DNA of 64,000 nt from Trinickia acidisoli (GTDB lineage: Bacteria; Pseudomonadota; Gammaproteobacteria; Burkholderiales; Burkholderiaceae). The stretch's first letter is position 1. The number at the start of each line of letters is the position of its first letter. The notes under the pieces were generated by a model, which was not told the DNA's origin, did not search any database, and saw nothing but the letters and a program-made list of their open reading frames with translations. Where the stretch lies: assembly GCF_017315725.1 (NCBI RefSeq), contig NZ_JAFLRG010000001.1, forward strand, positions 1,922,001 to 1,986,000. The letters are read 5' to 3'. A program made the position numbers and the translations under genes. Shown here piece after piece: positions 17,952-28,600 of this stretch.

Positions 17952-18232
17952 GAAATCCTCCGTGAATTGAAGTCGGTGCCGGGCGTGGGCGCGCGGCGAT
18001 GCATCGGTTCCGATGGCTACATGCTACGCCGCGTTGCGTTCGGCGGCGCAACGCGCCTGCCGAATGTCGGGATGCGCAACGCGATTGCAAGAGCCGCGTC
18101 GTCATCGCTTCCCATTTTTTGCCGCCCGGGGATAGTACATCAGCGTATCGTTAAAACCCGCTTAAATCATACGCGTCGAGCAGCGATGCCCGTTCGGCCA
18201 TCGGTGCTCGGCGCGGTGTCGAGGGCGGCGGC

Positions 18233-18769
18233 TCAATCGAGGCGCCCGGTTGCCGGAAAAGGCTCGGGGCCGTCGGCTTCGCCCGTTGGCGGGCGCGTCT
18301 CGTTGGCGATGACGCGGGCCACGAGCGTTTCGTTGTCCGTTGCCGCTTGCTCGTCGGGCCGCGCCTCGGCCTGCAACGCCAGCGCTCGGGCGACGGCCGC
18401 GACCACGGGCTGCGAGTTGGGCTGATCGGCCGGGCGCGCGCCCGACGCATGCGCGGGGGCGCCGGCGTGCCCAGATTCGCCGGCCGCACCCGCGCAGGGC
18501 CGCGTGTGGCGCGCCGCGGGTGCCGAAACCGGCTCGCGCCCAGCCGCGAGCCGGCGCAGCGTGTCGTTTTGGCTGGCTTCGCTTTGCGCAGCGCTGAGCC
18601 GATCGACGAGGCCCGCCGCGCGAACCTCTTGACCCGTATCGTCGAACGCGAGCACCGCGCGCCGCACGAGTTCGCTGAGACTGATGCCCATGCGTGCCGC
18701 ACGGGCCGCCAGCACGCGCTTTTGGGTAGGAGAAAGGAAGACGACGAGGCGTTCGCTGCGCGGGTTCAT
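18233..18769 (-). CDS. Ribbon-helix-helix-like protein with disordered C-terminus
   Basis: A 178-residue protein. Residues 1-50 look like a ribbon-helix-helix DNA-binding fold: strand ERLVVFLSP, helix TQKRVLAARAARMG, turn ISLS, helix ELVRRAVLAFD. The rest is Ala/Pro/Glu-rich and probably disordered. The ATG at 18769 is chosen over 18844 because the longer start adds a Pro-rich segment with no pattern. It could be a small transcription factor or a nucleoid or partition accessory. It is divergent from the penicillin-binding protein gene across a 414-base gap. Confidence 0.6.
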   Translation of the reverse strand: MNPRSERLVVFLSPTQKRVLAARAARMGISLSELVRRAVLAFDDTGQEVRAAGLVDRLSAAQSEASQNDTLRRLAAGREPVSAPAARHTRPCAGAAGESGHAGAPAHASGARPADQPNSQPVVAAVARALALQAEARPDEQAATDNETLVARVIANETRPPTGEADGPEPFPATGRLD

Positions 18770-19183
18770 GGTCGGCTCGCTGGCGTTGGACGCGCCGTGC
18801 GGCTTGCACGGCGTGGCCGGAGAATCGGGGCGGGGCAACGACATCTTCCATCATAGAGCGGTGCGCGCTGCCTCGAAACGTGCCCGGCCGCGATATTCGC
18901 GCGCGATCAATGACTTGCACGCGTTTTCTGCAGCTTCTCCACAGGTCTTTCAACATTTTCTGTTGATAACCCGCGGCTATCGGGCGAATCTGCCGGTCTG
19001 CGCTTCGGTTTGCGTCAATTCTTACAAAAAAATTCCGATGCGCTCGCGACGATTTCATTAAAATGCGCTGTTGGCCCGCACCCGGCGGTTCGTTGCCGAA
19101 CACGGCCGACCACACGATTACGAGTTGCGCGGCGGATACCGCCCGCGCGCAAAGGCGCTGAGAGCCGCGCCATCCATGCCGTC
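18770..19183. other. Intergenic region between RHH gene and penicillin-binding protein gene
   Basis: A 414-base gap. It holds an inverted pair of DnaA-box-like 9-mers at 18935-18969 and an AT-rich stretch around 19020-19062, just upstream of the penicillin-binding protein, that could contain its promoter. No convincing coding frame, RNA gene or terminator is visible. Confidence 0.5.
18935..18969. repeat. Inverted pair of DnaA-box-like 9-mers, copy 1
   Basis: TTCTCCACA at 18935-18943 and, inverted, TTATCAACA at 18961-18969 each match the DnaA-box consensus TTATCCACA at 8 of 9 positions. They flank a 17-base core GGTCTTTCAACATTTTC. A second copy with the same 35-base geometry and a near-identical core lies at 23008-23042. 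There is no dnaA, dnaN or gyrB gene here, so this is not the canonical oriC context. Confidence 0.55.
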
Positions 19184-21661
19184 ATGCCTATCATTAAACG
19201 ACCGCCTTCCGCCGACCGCCCGGCCGACGACCGAGATTCCTCCCGTCCCGCTACCGTTCCCCCTCGCCGCTCCGTCGGCGCGCGCATCGCATTGACCTTC
19301 GCGGGCCTCATAGCCGCGCTGGCGGTGGTCGGTGCGCTGATCGTCGGCTACGCGCTCATCGTCATGGCGCCGCAACTGCCTTCGCTCGATGCGCTGACCG
19401 ACTACCGTCCGAAGGTGCCGCTGCGGGTCTACACGGCCGATCACGTACTGATCGGCGAGTTCGGCGAAGAGCGGCGCAGCCTCGTGCGTTTCCAAGACAT
19501 CCCCGACATCATGAAGAAGGCGGTGCTCGCGATCGAGGACTATCGGTTCTACGAGCATGGCGGCGTCGACTTCATCGGCATCTTGCGTGCCGGCACGGCC
19601 GATTTGATGCACGGCGGCGCCTCGCAGGGCGCGAGCACGATCACGATGCAGGTGGCGCGCAACTTCTTCCTGTCGAGCGAGAAGACGTACACACGCAAGA
19701 TCTACGAGATGATGCTCGCCTATAAGATCGAGCGCGCGCTCACGAAGGATCAGATCCTCGAGCTCTACATGAACCAGATTTATCTGGGCGAGCGCGCCTA
19801 CGGCTTTGCCGCGGCCGCGCGCGTGTACTTCGGCAAGGATCTGAAGGACATCACGATCGCTCAGGCCGCGATGCTCGCCGGATTGCCCAAAGCGCCGTCG
19901 GCATACAACCCCATCGTCAATCCGAAGCGCGCGAAGATCCGCCAGGAGTACATCCTGAAGCGGATGTTCGAGCTCGGCTATATCACGCAGCCGCAATACG
20001 ACGAGGCCGTGAAGGAGCCGATCCACACGAAGGTCGCCGGCAACGAGTACAGCGTGCATGCCGAGTACGTCGCCGAAATGGTGCGGCAGATGATGTATGC
20101 GCAATACAAGGACGAAACGTACACGCGGGGCCTCACGGTCACGACGACGATCGATTCGGCCGATCAGGCCGCCGCCTACGCGGCCGTGCGCAAGGGCGTG
20201 ATGGACTACGAGCGCCGTCACGGCTATCGCGGGCCTGAAGGGTATGTCGAGTTGCCGGCGGCCGGCGACGACCGCGACGAAGCGATCGACGACGCGCTCG
20301 CGGATCATCCGGACGACGGCGAACTCGTCGCGGGCGTCGTCACGGCGGCGAGCCCCAAGCAAGTGACGGTGCAGTTCGTCGACGGAGACACGGCGCAGGT
20401 CAGCGGCGACGGCCTGCGTTTCGCGGCGTTCGCCGTGGGCCCGCGCGCGTCGCAGACGCAACGCATTCGCCCCGGCTCGATCGTGCGGGTGATGCCCGAT
20501 GCGAAGGGTAACTGGCAGATTACGCAATTGCCGCAGGTCGAAGGCGCGCTCGTGTCGCTGTCGCCGCAGGACGGCGCCGTGCGTGCGCTCGTGGGCGGTT
20601 TCGACTTCAACAAGAACAAGTTCAACCACGTCACGCAGGCGTGGCGCCAGCCGGGTTCGAGCTTCAAGCCGTTCATCTATTCGTCGTCACTCGAAAAGGG
20701 TCTCGCGCCGGCCACGCTCATCAACGACGCGCCGCTGTATTTCCCGCCGAGTTCACCGGGCGGCCAACCGTGGGAGCCGAAGGACGACGATCAGCCCGAA
20801 GGGCCGATGACGATGCGCGTCGCGCTCGAAAAATCGAAGAACCTCGTTTCGATCCGGATTCTGTCCTTCGTCGGCACGAAGTACGCGCAAGACTACGTCA
20901 CGCAGCGTTTCGGCTTCGACGCGGATAAGACGCCGCCATACTTGCCGATGGCGCTCGGTGCGGGCCTCGTCACGCCGCTGCAATCGGCGGTGGCGTATTC
21001 GGTTTTCGCCAACGGCGGCTATCGCGTCAATCCGTACCTGATCTCTGAAGTCGACGACGCGCGCGGCCAGCCGATTTCGAAGGCGCAGCCGATCGTCGCG
21101 GGCCAGAATGCGCCGCGCACGATCAGCGCCGGCAACGCTTACATCATGAACAGTCTGCTGCACTCGGTGGCAACGGCAGGTACGGGCGCGGGCACCAACG
21201 TGCTGCATCGCTCCGATCTCGCGGGCAAGACAGGTACGACGAACGATGCCAAGGACGGCTGGTTCGCGGGCTATCAGCCGACGCTCGTCGCGGTTGCGTG
21301 GATGGGCTACGATCAACCAAAGAGTTTGGGTAGCCGCGAGTTCGGCGCGCAGCTCGCGTTGCCGATTTGGGTCGACTATATGAGCCATGCGCTGCGCGGC
21401 GTGCCCGATCAGCCGATGCCGATGCCGGCGGAGGGGGTGGCGACGATCAACGGCGAGCTCTATCTGGCCGACAAGGTGCCGGGCGACGGCTTCGTCGCGA
21501 GCGTCGGCATCGATTCGGGTACGGCGCTGGCCAGCGGTGCGAGCGACGCCGTCGGGTCGATCGGTCCCGCAGGCCTTGCTGCACCCGCGCCGCCACCGCC
21601 CGACGTGACGCAAAAAGAGCAAAAGCAGATCCTCAACCTTTTCGAGGACAATCGGCCCTAG
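19184..21661 (+). CDS. Class A penicillin-binding protein (PBP1A family)
   Basis: An 825-residue bifunctional peptidoglycan synthase. After a cytoplasmic Pro/Arg-rich tail and one TM segment at about 36-60, the glycosyltransferase GT51 domain shows EDYRFYEHGGVD, the GGASQGASTITMQVARNFFL block and KIERALTKDQILELYMNQIYLG. An OB-like insertion follows. The transpeptidase domain has the SxxK motif S492-S-F-K495 in PGSSFKPF and K682 in the KTGTT motif. It polymerises and crosslinks murein in the periplasm. The usual pilM-Q/aroK neighbours of betaproteobacterial ponA are absent, so it may be a second PBP1A paralogue. The ATG at 19184 is selected to leave a normal short tail. Confidence 0.92.
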   Translation: MPIIKRPPSADRPADDRDSSRPATVPPRRSVGARIALTFAGLIAALAVVGALIVGYALIVMAPQLPSLDALTDYRPKVPLRVYTADHVLIGEFGEERRSLVRFQDIPDIMKKAVLAIEDYRFYEHGGVDFIGILRAGTADLMHGGASQGASTITMQVARNFFLSSEKTYTRKIYEMMLAYKIERALTKDQILELYMNQIYLGERAYGFAAAARVYFGKDLKDITIAQAAMLAGLPKAPSAYNPIVNPKRAKIRQEYILKRMFELGYITQPQYDEAVKEPIHTKVAGNEYSVHAEYVAEMVRQMMYAQYKDETYTRGLTVTTTIDSADQAAAYAAVRKGVMDYERRHGYRGPEGYVELPAAGDDRDEAIDDALADHPDDGELVAGVVTAASPKQVTVQFVDGDTAQVSGDGLRFAAFAVGPRASQTQRIRPGSIVRVMPDAKGNWQITQLPQVEGALVSLSPQDGAVRALVGGFDFNKNKFNHVTQAWRQPGSSFKPFIYSSSLEKGLAPATLINDAPLYFPPSSPGGQPWEPKDDDQPEGPMTMRVALEKSKNLVSIRILSFVGTKYAQDYVTQRFGFDADKTPPYLPMALGAGLVTPLQSAVAYSVFANGGYRVNPYLISEVDDARGQPISKAQPIVAGQNAPRTISAGNAYIMNSLLHSVATAGTGAGTNVLHRSDLAGKTGTTNDAKDGWFAGYQPTLVAVAWMGYDQPKSLGSREFGAQLALPIWVDYMSHALRGVPDQPMPMPAEGVATINGELYLADKVPGDGFVASVGIDSGTALASGASDAVGSIGPAGLAAPAPPPPDVTQKEQKQILNLFEDNRP

Positions 21662-21735
21662 GGCGCGATGCATCCAGGTAGCGCACGCCTGCGTATGTCG
21701 GACAGATTGCTTCGCGTGACACGACGGAGAGGCAG

Positions 21736-22899
21736 ATGGACGAGAATGCGACGGGCGGCGCCTACGAGCCGCCGCAGGACCAACCCCAACCACCAGGGCG
21801 CGCCGGGATCGTCGGCCAGATCGTGCTCGTGCTGCAAGGCGGTGGGGCGCTCGGCGCTTATCAGGCAGGCGTCTATCAGGCGCTGCACGATACGGGCATC
21901 GAGCCCGATTGGGTAATCGGCACGTCGATTGGCGCCGTCAACGGCGCAATCATTGCCGGTAATCCGCCCGAGACGCGGCTCGCACAACTGGACGCATTCT
22001 GGTCGCGCGTGGCGGCGGCTGGCAGCGTGACCTCGGGGTGGCTGCCGGCGCTCGACGATTGGTGGCGTCGCACCTCGATTTTTCTCCAAGGCATTCCAGC
22101 GTTTTTCGCGCCGTCGCCCTATGCATGGCTCGGTATGCACGTCCCGCTCGGCAAAGAGCACGCCGCGTTCTACACGACGCGGCCGCTGCGCGAGACGCTG
22201 CATGCGCTCGTCGATTTCGATTACCTCAATACCTGCGCTGTTCGATTGACCGTCGGGGCCGTGCATGTCGCCAATGCACGCATGCGTTACTTCACGAATC
22301 GGGACGCTGCGCTCACCGTCGAGCACGTGATGGCGTCGGCCGCGTTTCCGCCCGGCTTTCCATCGGTTCAGCTCGACGGCGAATCATATTGGGACGGGGG
22401 CATTTATTCGAACACGCCACTCGAAGCCGTGCTCGACGATCGGCCGCGCCGCAGCTCGGTCATCTTTGCCGTTCAGCTTTGGCCCGCGAACGGACGCGAG
22501 CCCGAGTCGATTCTCGAAGCCGTGGTGCGCCAGCGCGACATCCAATATTCGAGCCGCGCGCAGAGCCATTTGGAGCGGCAGCGGCAGATTCATCGGTTGC
22601 GCCACGTCATCCGCGAACTCGAGCAATACATCGCGGAACCGATGCGCGAAACGCAGGCCGTGCGGGACTTGCTCGCCTGGGGCTGCGGCACGACGATGCA
22701 AGTGATCGAACTCGATGCGCCGAGCTTCGGCGAAGACGATCTTCACAAGGATATCGACTTCTCGCCGGGCGGAATCGAACGCCGCCGCACGGCCGGCTAC
22801 GACGACACGCGCAAGATGCTCGCGCGCGCGCCGTGGCGCGAGGCGACGGATCCGCTGGAGGGAATCTCTGTCCATCGGGCCGCATCCGACGACGAATGA
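21736..22899 (+). CDS. Patatin-like phospholipase
   Basis: A 387-residue patatin-family acyl hydrolase. The oxyanion motif is VLQGGGALGAYQAG near 32-45. The nucleophile is S64 in GTSIG and the catalytic acid D220 in WDGG, forming the Ser-Asp dyad. A C-terminal helical extension (LERQRQIHRLRHVIRELEQYIAE) resembles the DUF3734 tail common in proteobacterial patatins. No signal peptide is seen, so it is probably cytoplasmic. GGAGAGGCAG precedes the ATG. It hydrolyses phospholipid or other acyl esters. It is followed by the second DnaA-box-like pair. Confidence 0.9.
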   Translation: MDENATGGAYEPPQDQPQPPGRAGIVGQIVLVLQGGGALGAYQAGVYQALHDTGIEPDWVIGTSIGAVNGAIIAGNPPETRLAQLDAFWSRVAAAGSVTSGWLPALDDWWRRTSIFLQGIPAFFAPSPYAWLGMHVPLGKEHAAFYTTRPLRETLHALVDFDYLNTCAVRLTVGAVHVANARMRYFTNRDAALTVEHVMASAAFPPGFPSVQLDGESYWDGGIYSNTPLEAVLDDRPRRSSVIFAVQLWPANGREPESILEAVVRQRDIQYSSRAQSHLERQRQIHRLRHVIRELEQYIAEPMRETQAVRDLLAWGCGTTMQVIELDAPSFGEDDLHKDIDFSPGGIERRRTAGYDDTRKMLARAPWREATDPLEGISVHRAASDDE

Positions 22900-23007
22900 C
22901 TGATCCGACCGAGCGCATTTCAACGCTTCGTCGCCGGCGTCTGTCGCGAATGAGGCTCGGGAAGAAAAACGTTGCGCGTACAACCGCTTAGCGCGATCGC
23001 CCCAAGC

Positions 23008-23042
23008 TTATCAACAGGTCTGTCAACAAAAACTGGGGATAA
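23008..23042. repeat. Inverted pair of DnaA-box-like 9-mers, copy 2
   Basis: TTATCAACA at 23008-23016 and inverted TTATCCCCA at 23034-23042 are each 8 of 9 matches to the DnaA box. They flank a 17-base core GGTCTGTCAACAAAAAC. Geometry and core match copy 1 at 18935-18969. It sits in the gap between the convergent patatin and dehydratase genes. Confidence 0.55.
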
Positions 23043-23113
23043 CCTCGGAACGATGCGCGCTGATTGCGCGAGGCCGACGCTCGGCGAGCGTCGATATCAG
23101 CGGCTTGAGTGGC

Positions 23114-24127
23114 CTAGGCAGGCAAGGGCTCGACTTGCGAAGCAAACGTAGCGGGATCGGTGTTCGAGCCGCTGAGCAGGATGCCGACGCGCTTGCCCTG
23201 CAGCGTTTCGCGCAGAGGCCCGATGAGCGCTGCGAGCGGCGCGGCGCAAGCGGGCTCGACGGCGATCTTCAACCGCGTGAACAGCTTGAGCATCGCGTGG
23301 CGCAGCGCATCGTCGGGGACGGTGACGAGCCGATCGATATGCCGGCGACAGAGTTCGTAGCTGTATTGCTCGGTATGGGGCGCCGCGAGCGAGTCGGCGA
23401 TCGTGTTCGTCGGGCCCATCTTCACCGTATGGTTCGCGGCGAAGCTCTTGCTCATGACGTCGGCGCCTTCGGGCTCGACGCCGAATACGTGCACGCGCGG
23501 ATTGGCCAGGCGCAGCGCGGTCGAGACGCCGGCCGCGAGGCCGCCGCCGCCGATCGGCACGATCACCGCATCGAGGTCGGGCGTTTGCGTAGCCCATTCG
23601 TAACCGAGCGTCGCGGTGCCGAGCACGGTTCGATAGCCGTTGAACGGATGCACGAAAAAGCGGCCTTCCTCGGCTTCGATGCGGCGCACGGTGTCGAACG
23701 CCTCGTCGGCCGTATCGACCAAGACCACTTCGGCGCGGTAGTGCCGGCACAGTGCGAGACGCACCGGGCTCGTCGCGCGCAGCAAGACCACTTTCGCGCT
23801 CATGCCGAGCCGCATCGCAGCATAGGCGACGGCCGCCGCGTGATTGCCGTTCGAGACGCACGTGATGCCGACGCTGCGCTGTGCGGCATCGAGCGCGAGC
23901 AGGTTCGTGAAGGCGCCGCGCACCTTGAACGAGCCGCTCGCTTGCAGCAGTTCGAACTTGAAGTTGAGCGACGTCCCTTCGAGAGAGGGGAAATCGTGTC
24001 GTTCGAACACTGGCGTGCGCAGCACCCAAGGCGTCAGCGCGAAATGTTGCGTGGCGATCGCATCGAGCGTGGGTATCGGCTCGGTGTCGATCGTACGATC
24101 GGTGGGCTGCGGCATGGCGGTGGACAT
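23114..24127 (-). CDS. PLP-dependent serine/threonine dehydratase family protein
   Basis: A 337-residue fold-type II PLP enzyme. The Schiff-base lysine is K68 in ASGSFKVRGA. The phosphate or substrate loop is SNGNHAAAVAYAA, the glycine-rich phosphate cup GGGGLAAGV, and the late LSGSN motif ligates the pyridine nitrogen through Ser. It lacks the ACT regulatory domain of biosynthetic threonine deaminase, so a catabolic threonine or serine dehydratase, or a hydroxyaspartate dehydratase, is likely. It starts 33 bases after the argE stop on the same strand, suggesting one transcript. Confidence 0.88.
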   Translation of the reverse strand: MSTAMPQPTDRTIDTEPIPTLDAIATQHFALTPWVLRTPVFERHDFPSLEGTSLNFKFELLQASGSFKVRGAFTNLLALDAAQRSVGITCVSNGNHAAAVAYAAMRLGMSAKVVLLRATSPVRLALCRHYRAEVVLVDTADEAFDTVRRIEAEEGRFFVHPFNGYRTVLGTATLGYEWATQTPDLDAVIVPIGGGGLAAGVSTALRLANPRVHVFGVEPEGADVMSKSFAANHTVKMGPTNTIADSLAAPHTEQYSYELCRRHIDRLVTVPDDALRHAMLKLFTRLKIAVEPACAAPLAALIGPLRETLQGKRVGILLSGSNTDPATFASQVEPLPA

Positions 24128-24160
24128 GGCTCGGAGCGCGTCGAGAAAGAGGCGGGCGCG

Positions 24161-25420
24161 CTAGGCTTGCGCGCCGACCGACATACTGCGGATGAACTTG
24201 TGCAGGAAGTCTTCGCAAGCGGCGAGCTGCGTCAGTTCGACATACTCATTGGGCTTATGGGCCTGCTCGATGTCGCCGGGCCCGCAGACGATGCTCGGCA
24301 CGCCGGCGCGCGCGAACAGCCCGGCTTCGGTGCCGTAGGCGACCTTACGCGTCTCGTGATTGCCCGTCAGCGCCCGCACGAGCGCCGTGATCGCTGTTTG
24401 CTCCGACGCATCGAGGCCCGGCGCCGCGGCGATTTTCGTGAACTCGATTGCGGCGTTCGGGTGCTCTCGACGCATTTGCGGCAGCAGTGTCTCGTGCGCG
24501 TAGCGTTCGACGCGCGCGAAGATCGCTTCCGGATCGAGCGTCGGCAAATTGCGGAATTCGAACGCGAAGCGGCACTCGGCCGGCACCGTGTTGATTGCGT
24601 TGCCGCCTTCGATCGTGCTCGTCTGCGCCGTCGTGAACGGAACGTCGTAGTACTCGTCGAACGGGCCATCGCGACGCATCGCGTCGGCCAGATCGCGAAT
24701 GTGGCAGATCAGGCGCGCGGCGTACTCGATCGCATTGAGCCCCTTCGGCGTTAGCGACGAATGGGCCGCGTGGCCGCGCACGCAGCAGCGGTAGGCGTTG
24801 ATGCCCTTATGGGCCACGATGGGGCGCATGTTGGTCGGCTCGCCGACGATGCACCCGTCGGGCTTCACCCCGCGCCGCACCAGGTCGGCGATCATGTACG
24901 GCGCGCCGGTGCAGCCGATCTCTTCGTCGAACGAGAGGGCAAGGTGAATCGGCTTGGCGAGTCGCACGGCTTGCATCTCGGGCACGAGCGCCAGCGCGCT
25001 GCCGATGAAGCCTTTCATGTCGCAGGTGCCGCGCCCGTAGAGCCGGCCGTCACGCACTACCGGCTGGAATGGATCGCTGTCCCATGCTTGACCGTCGACA
25101 GGGACGACGTCCGTATGGCCCGACAGCACCACACCACCGTTCGTTGCGCCGTCGTGCGCGGGGATCGTCGCGAACAGGTTCGCCCATTGGCCTCGATCGT
25201 CGTGCGTCAAGGTAGCGGCGATGCCGAGCGACGCCAGCGCATCGCGCACCGTCTCGATCAGGCCGAGATTCGGGACGCGGCTCGTCGTATCGATCGATAC
25301 GAGCCGCTGGACCCAGGACAAGCCGAGCGGCGACGGCGAATCGGAAAGCGGGGGAGCTAAAGCCTGCCGAGATGGCGACGAAGGAAGGGAAAACGGTGCC
25401 GTTTCAGCATCCTGCGACAT
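24161..25420 (-). CDS. argE: Acetylornithine deacetylase (ArgE)
   Basis: A 419-residue M20 metallopeptidase. Zinc ligands appear in SGHTDVVP (H102, D104 region), GRGTCDMKG, the catalytic glutamates of DEEIGCTG, and the EPTN strand, with CGPGDIEQAHKPNE near the C-terminus as the last metal histidine. The dimerisation domain holds KGINAYRCCVRGHAAHSS. It removes the acetyl group of N2-acetylornithine in arginine biosynthesis. The N-terminal 30 residues are Ser/Pro-rich and a later start is possible. It lies upstream of and close to the Ser/Thr dehydratase gene. Confidence 0.9.
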   Translation of the reverse strand: MSQDAETAPFSLPSSPSRQALAPPLSDSPSPLGLSWVQRLVSIDTTSRVPNLGLIETVRDALASLGIAATLTHDDRGQWANLFATIPAHDGATNGGVVLSGHTDVVPVDGQAWDSDPFQPVVRDGRLYGRGTCDMKGFIGSALALVPEMQAVRLAKPIHLALSFDEEIGCTGAPYMIADLVRRGVKPDGCIVGEPTNMRPIVAHKGINAYRCCVRGHAAHSSLTPKGLNAIEYAARLICHIRDLADAMRRDGPFDEYYDVPFTTAQTSTIEGGNAINTVPAECRFAFEFRNLPTLDPEAIFARVERYAHETLLPQMRREHPNAAIEFTKIAAAPGLDASEQTAITALVRALTGNHETRKVAYGTEAGLFARAGVPSIVCGPGDIEQAHKPNEYVELTQLAACEDFLHKFIRSMSVGAQA

Positions 25421-25632
25421 GGCGACGCTCCAGCTTTTAAGTGGCTGCCATCATACCGAAAAATCGGAGAGGGACCCAAATGCCGGCGCTCAACCGCGCT
25501 TGTGCAGTGCGTCATCGTAGCGGTGCGGATGGCGATGACGCACTCGCGCGACGGTATGCCGGCGCGCCGAGTGACACGCGACATATGCCTATTATGGGGC
25601 GGGGCGCCGATCGAGGCAGCCGCCGCTCGCGC

Positions 25633-28600
25633 TCAGCGCGCCGTGGCGCCCGCGCCTTGCCGCGACGGGGCTCCGAGCGCGCGCAGCGACTCCTTGACGG
25701 TCGCCAGGCGCACGGACAGATCCGGGCTGCGCGTTTCGATGCGTAGCTTGTCCTGTCCCGCGAGCTTGATGTGCTTGTGCTTCTGCACCATCTCGATGAT
25801 GCGCATCGCGTCGATCGGTGGGTTCGGCACGAATTGCAGGCTGATCGCGGCTTCGCCGGCATCGATCTTCGAAATGCCGAGCGGCTTCGCCGCGAGCCGC
25901 AGACGGTGCGTTTCGACGAGCGCGTGGGCTTGTGGCGGCAACTTGCCGAAGCGATCGATGAGTTCCTCGTGGATGTCGTCGATCGAATCGCTCGTCTCGC
26001 AGCTCGCGAGCCGCTTGTAGATCGACAGGCGTTCTTGCACGTCGCCGCAGTAGTCCGCCGGCAGAATCGCGGGTGCGTGCAGGTTGATTTCAGTCGTCGC
26101 GGCCAGCGGCGCGGTCAAGTCCGGCTCCTGCCCATTCTTGAGTGCCTTCACGGCGTCGGCGAGCATGTCCGAATAGAGCTGGAAGCCGATCTCGTGGATC
26201 TCGCCCGATTGCTTGTCGCCCAGCACTTCGCCCGTGCCGCGAATCTCGAGGTCGTGCATCGCGAGATAGAAGCCCGAGCCGAGTTCCTCCATCTGCTGAA
26301 TCGCTTCGAGCCGCCGCTGAGCCTGCTTCGTGAGTCCCTGCGGATCGTGCACGAGCAGGTAAGCGTAAGCCTGGTGATGCGAGCGCCCGACACGTCCCCG
26401 CAATTGGTGCAGTTGCGCGAGGCCGAACTTGTCGGCGCGATGAATGATGATCGTGTTCGAACTCGGCACGTCGATGCCGGTTTCGATGATGGTGGTGCAA
26501 AGCAGCACGTTCGCCCGTTGCGCTACGAAATCGCGCATCACGCGTTCGAGCTCCCGCTCGTGCATTTGGCCATGCGCGACGGCGATGCGGGCCTCGGGCA
26601 CGAGCGCCTCGAGCATCGCGCGGCGGTTCTCGATCGTCTCCACCTCGTTGTGCAGAAAGTACACTTGGCCGCCGCGCTTGAGTTCGCGCAGCATGGCCTC
26701 GCGGATGACACCGTCTTCTTCTCGGCGCACGAATGTCTTGATCGCGAGGCGTTTTTGCGGCGCCGTTGCGATGACGGAGAAGTCGCGCAGGCCCTCGAGG
26801 GCCATGCCGAGCGTGCGCGGAATCGGGGTGGCCGTCAGTGTCAGTACGTCGACTTCCGCGCGCAAGGCCTTGAGGGCCTCTTTCTGGCGCACGCCGAAGC
26901 GGTGCTCTTCGTCGATGATGACGAGGCCGAGCCGTTTGAAGCGCACCTCCGACGAAAGCAGCTTGTGTGTGCCGATGACGATGTCGACCGTGCCTTCATT
27001 GATCTGTGCGATCGCCGTGTTGACTTCCTTCGTCGACTTGAAGCGCGAGAGCTCCGCAATGCGCACGGGCCAATCGGCGAAGCGGTCGGTGAAGGTTTGC
27101 GTGTGCTGCTCCGCGAGCAGCGTCGTCGGCGCGAGCAGCGCGACCTGCTTGCCGGCCATCACGGCAATGAACGCGGCTCGCAGCGCCACCTCGGTCTTGC
27201 CGAATCCGACGTCGCCGCAGACGAGCCGGTCCATCGGCCGGCCCGCCGTCATGTCGCCGATCACGGCGGCGATCGCCGCGGCTTGATCCGGCGTTTCCTC
27301 GAAGCCGAAGCTTTCGGCGAATTTCGCGTAGTCGCGCGGCTCGAGCTTGAACGCATGGCCTTCGCGCGCGGCGCGGCGGGCGTAAAGATTCAGCAGTTCG
27401 GCGGCCGTATCGCGAATCTGCTGCGCCGCCTTGCGTTTCGCCTTCTCCCATTGTCCCGAACCGAGCGCATGCAGCGGCGCGCTTTCGGGATCGGCGCCGC
27501 TGTAGCGCGAGATCACGTGCAACTGCGCAACGGGTACGTAAAGCTTGCTGTCGCCGGCATATTCAAGGTGCAGGAACTCGGTTTCGCCCTCGCCGAGATC
27601 CATCGCGACGAGCCCCATATAGCGGCCGATGCCGTGCTGCGCATGAACGACGGGGTCGCCCACCTTGAGCTCCGACAGATCGCGCACCATCGAATCGACG
27701 CTGCTGGCCTGCTCTTGGCGGCGGCGCCCGGCGCGGCGCGCGAGCGCGCCGTAGAGCTCCGTTTCGGTGACGATCGCGATGCGCTCACCGGGCAGCGAGA
27801 AGCCGCTCGTCAGAGGTGCGACGCCGAGGACGAAAGGCTCATCGGTCGTCAGCCAGTCGTCGAAACTGTCGGCGGACGCAGGCCGCAGGCCGTGGTCGGC
27901 GAAAAGCTGCGCGATCGTTTCGCGCCGGCCCGCCGACTCGGCCGCAACGAGCACGCGCCGTTCGCCAGCCTCGATGTAGCGGCGCAGCGAGAGGACGGGA
28001 TCGTCGGCATGACGATCGATCGCGAGCACCGGCAGCGCCGTGGCCCACGCGCCGCTGTCGTCCGCGGGCAGCACGAGGCGTGCGAACGGCTTGGCGAGCG
28101 TGTAGAAATCGTCATCGGACAAGAACAAGCGCTGCGGCTCGAGAATCGGCCGCTCGCGATCATGCGAAAGGAAGCCGTAGCGCTGCTTCGTATCGGCCGT
28201 GAAGCGCCGGATCGCGGTGTCGAGATCGCCGACGAACGTGAGATGGGTGCCCTCGGGCAGGTAGTGAAACAGCGTGGCCGTTTCATCGAAGAACAACGGC
28301 AGGTAATACTCGATGCCCGCTGACGGCACGCCGTTGCCGATGTCCTTGTAGATCGCGGAACGGCTCGGGTCGCCCTCGAAGACCTCGCGCCAGCGGCTGC
28401 GAAAGGCCGTGCGCGCGGCTTCGTCGAACGGAAACTCGCGGCCGGGCAACAGGCGCACGTCGCGCACGGGATAGAGGCTGCGCTGCGTGTCGGGGTCGAA
28501 TGCGCGAATGGAGTCGACCTGGTCGTCGAACAAGTCGATCCGGTACGGCAGCGGCGAGCCCATCGGAAACAGGTCGATCAGCGAACCGCGTACGCAATAT

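Noticed and set aside
19118..20629. 503-codon frame antisense to the penicillin-binding protein
   Set aside because: Opposite strand has all glycosyltransferase and transpeptidase motifs; this frame is low-complexity.
18935..23042. Replication origin suggested by DnaA-like boxes
   Set aside because: No dnaA, dnaN, gyrB, rpmH or parAB genes and no AT-rich unwinding region accompany the boxes; kept only as paired repeats.
25771..28323. An 850-codon open frame antisense to mfd
   Set aside because: It lies wholly opposite a canonical mfd; Arg/Ala/His-rich composition and no domain show it is a GC-driven shadow frame.
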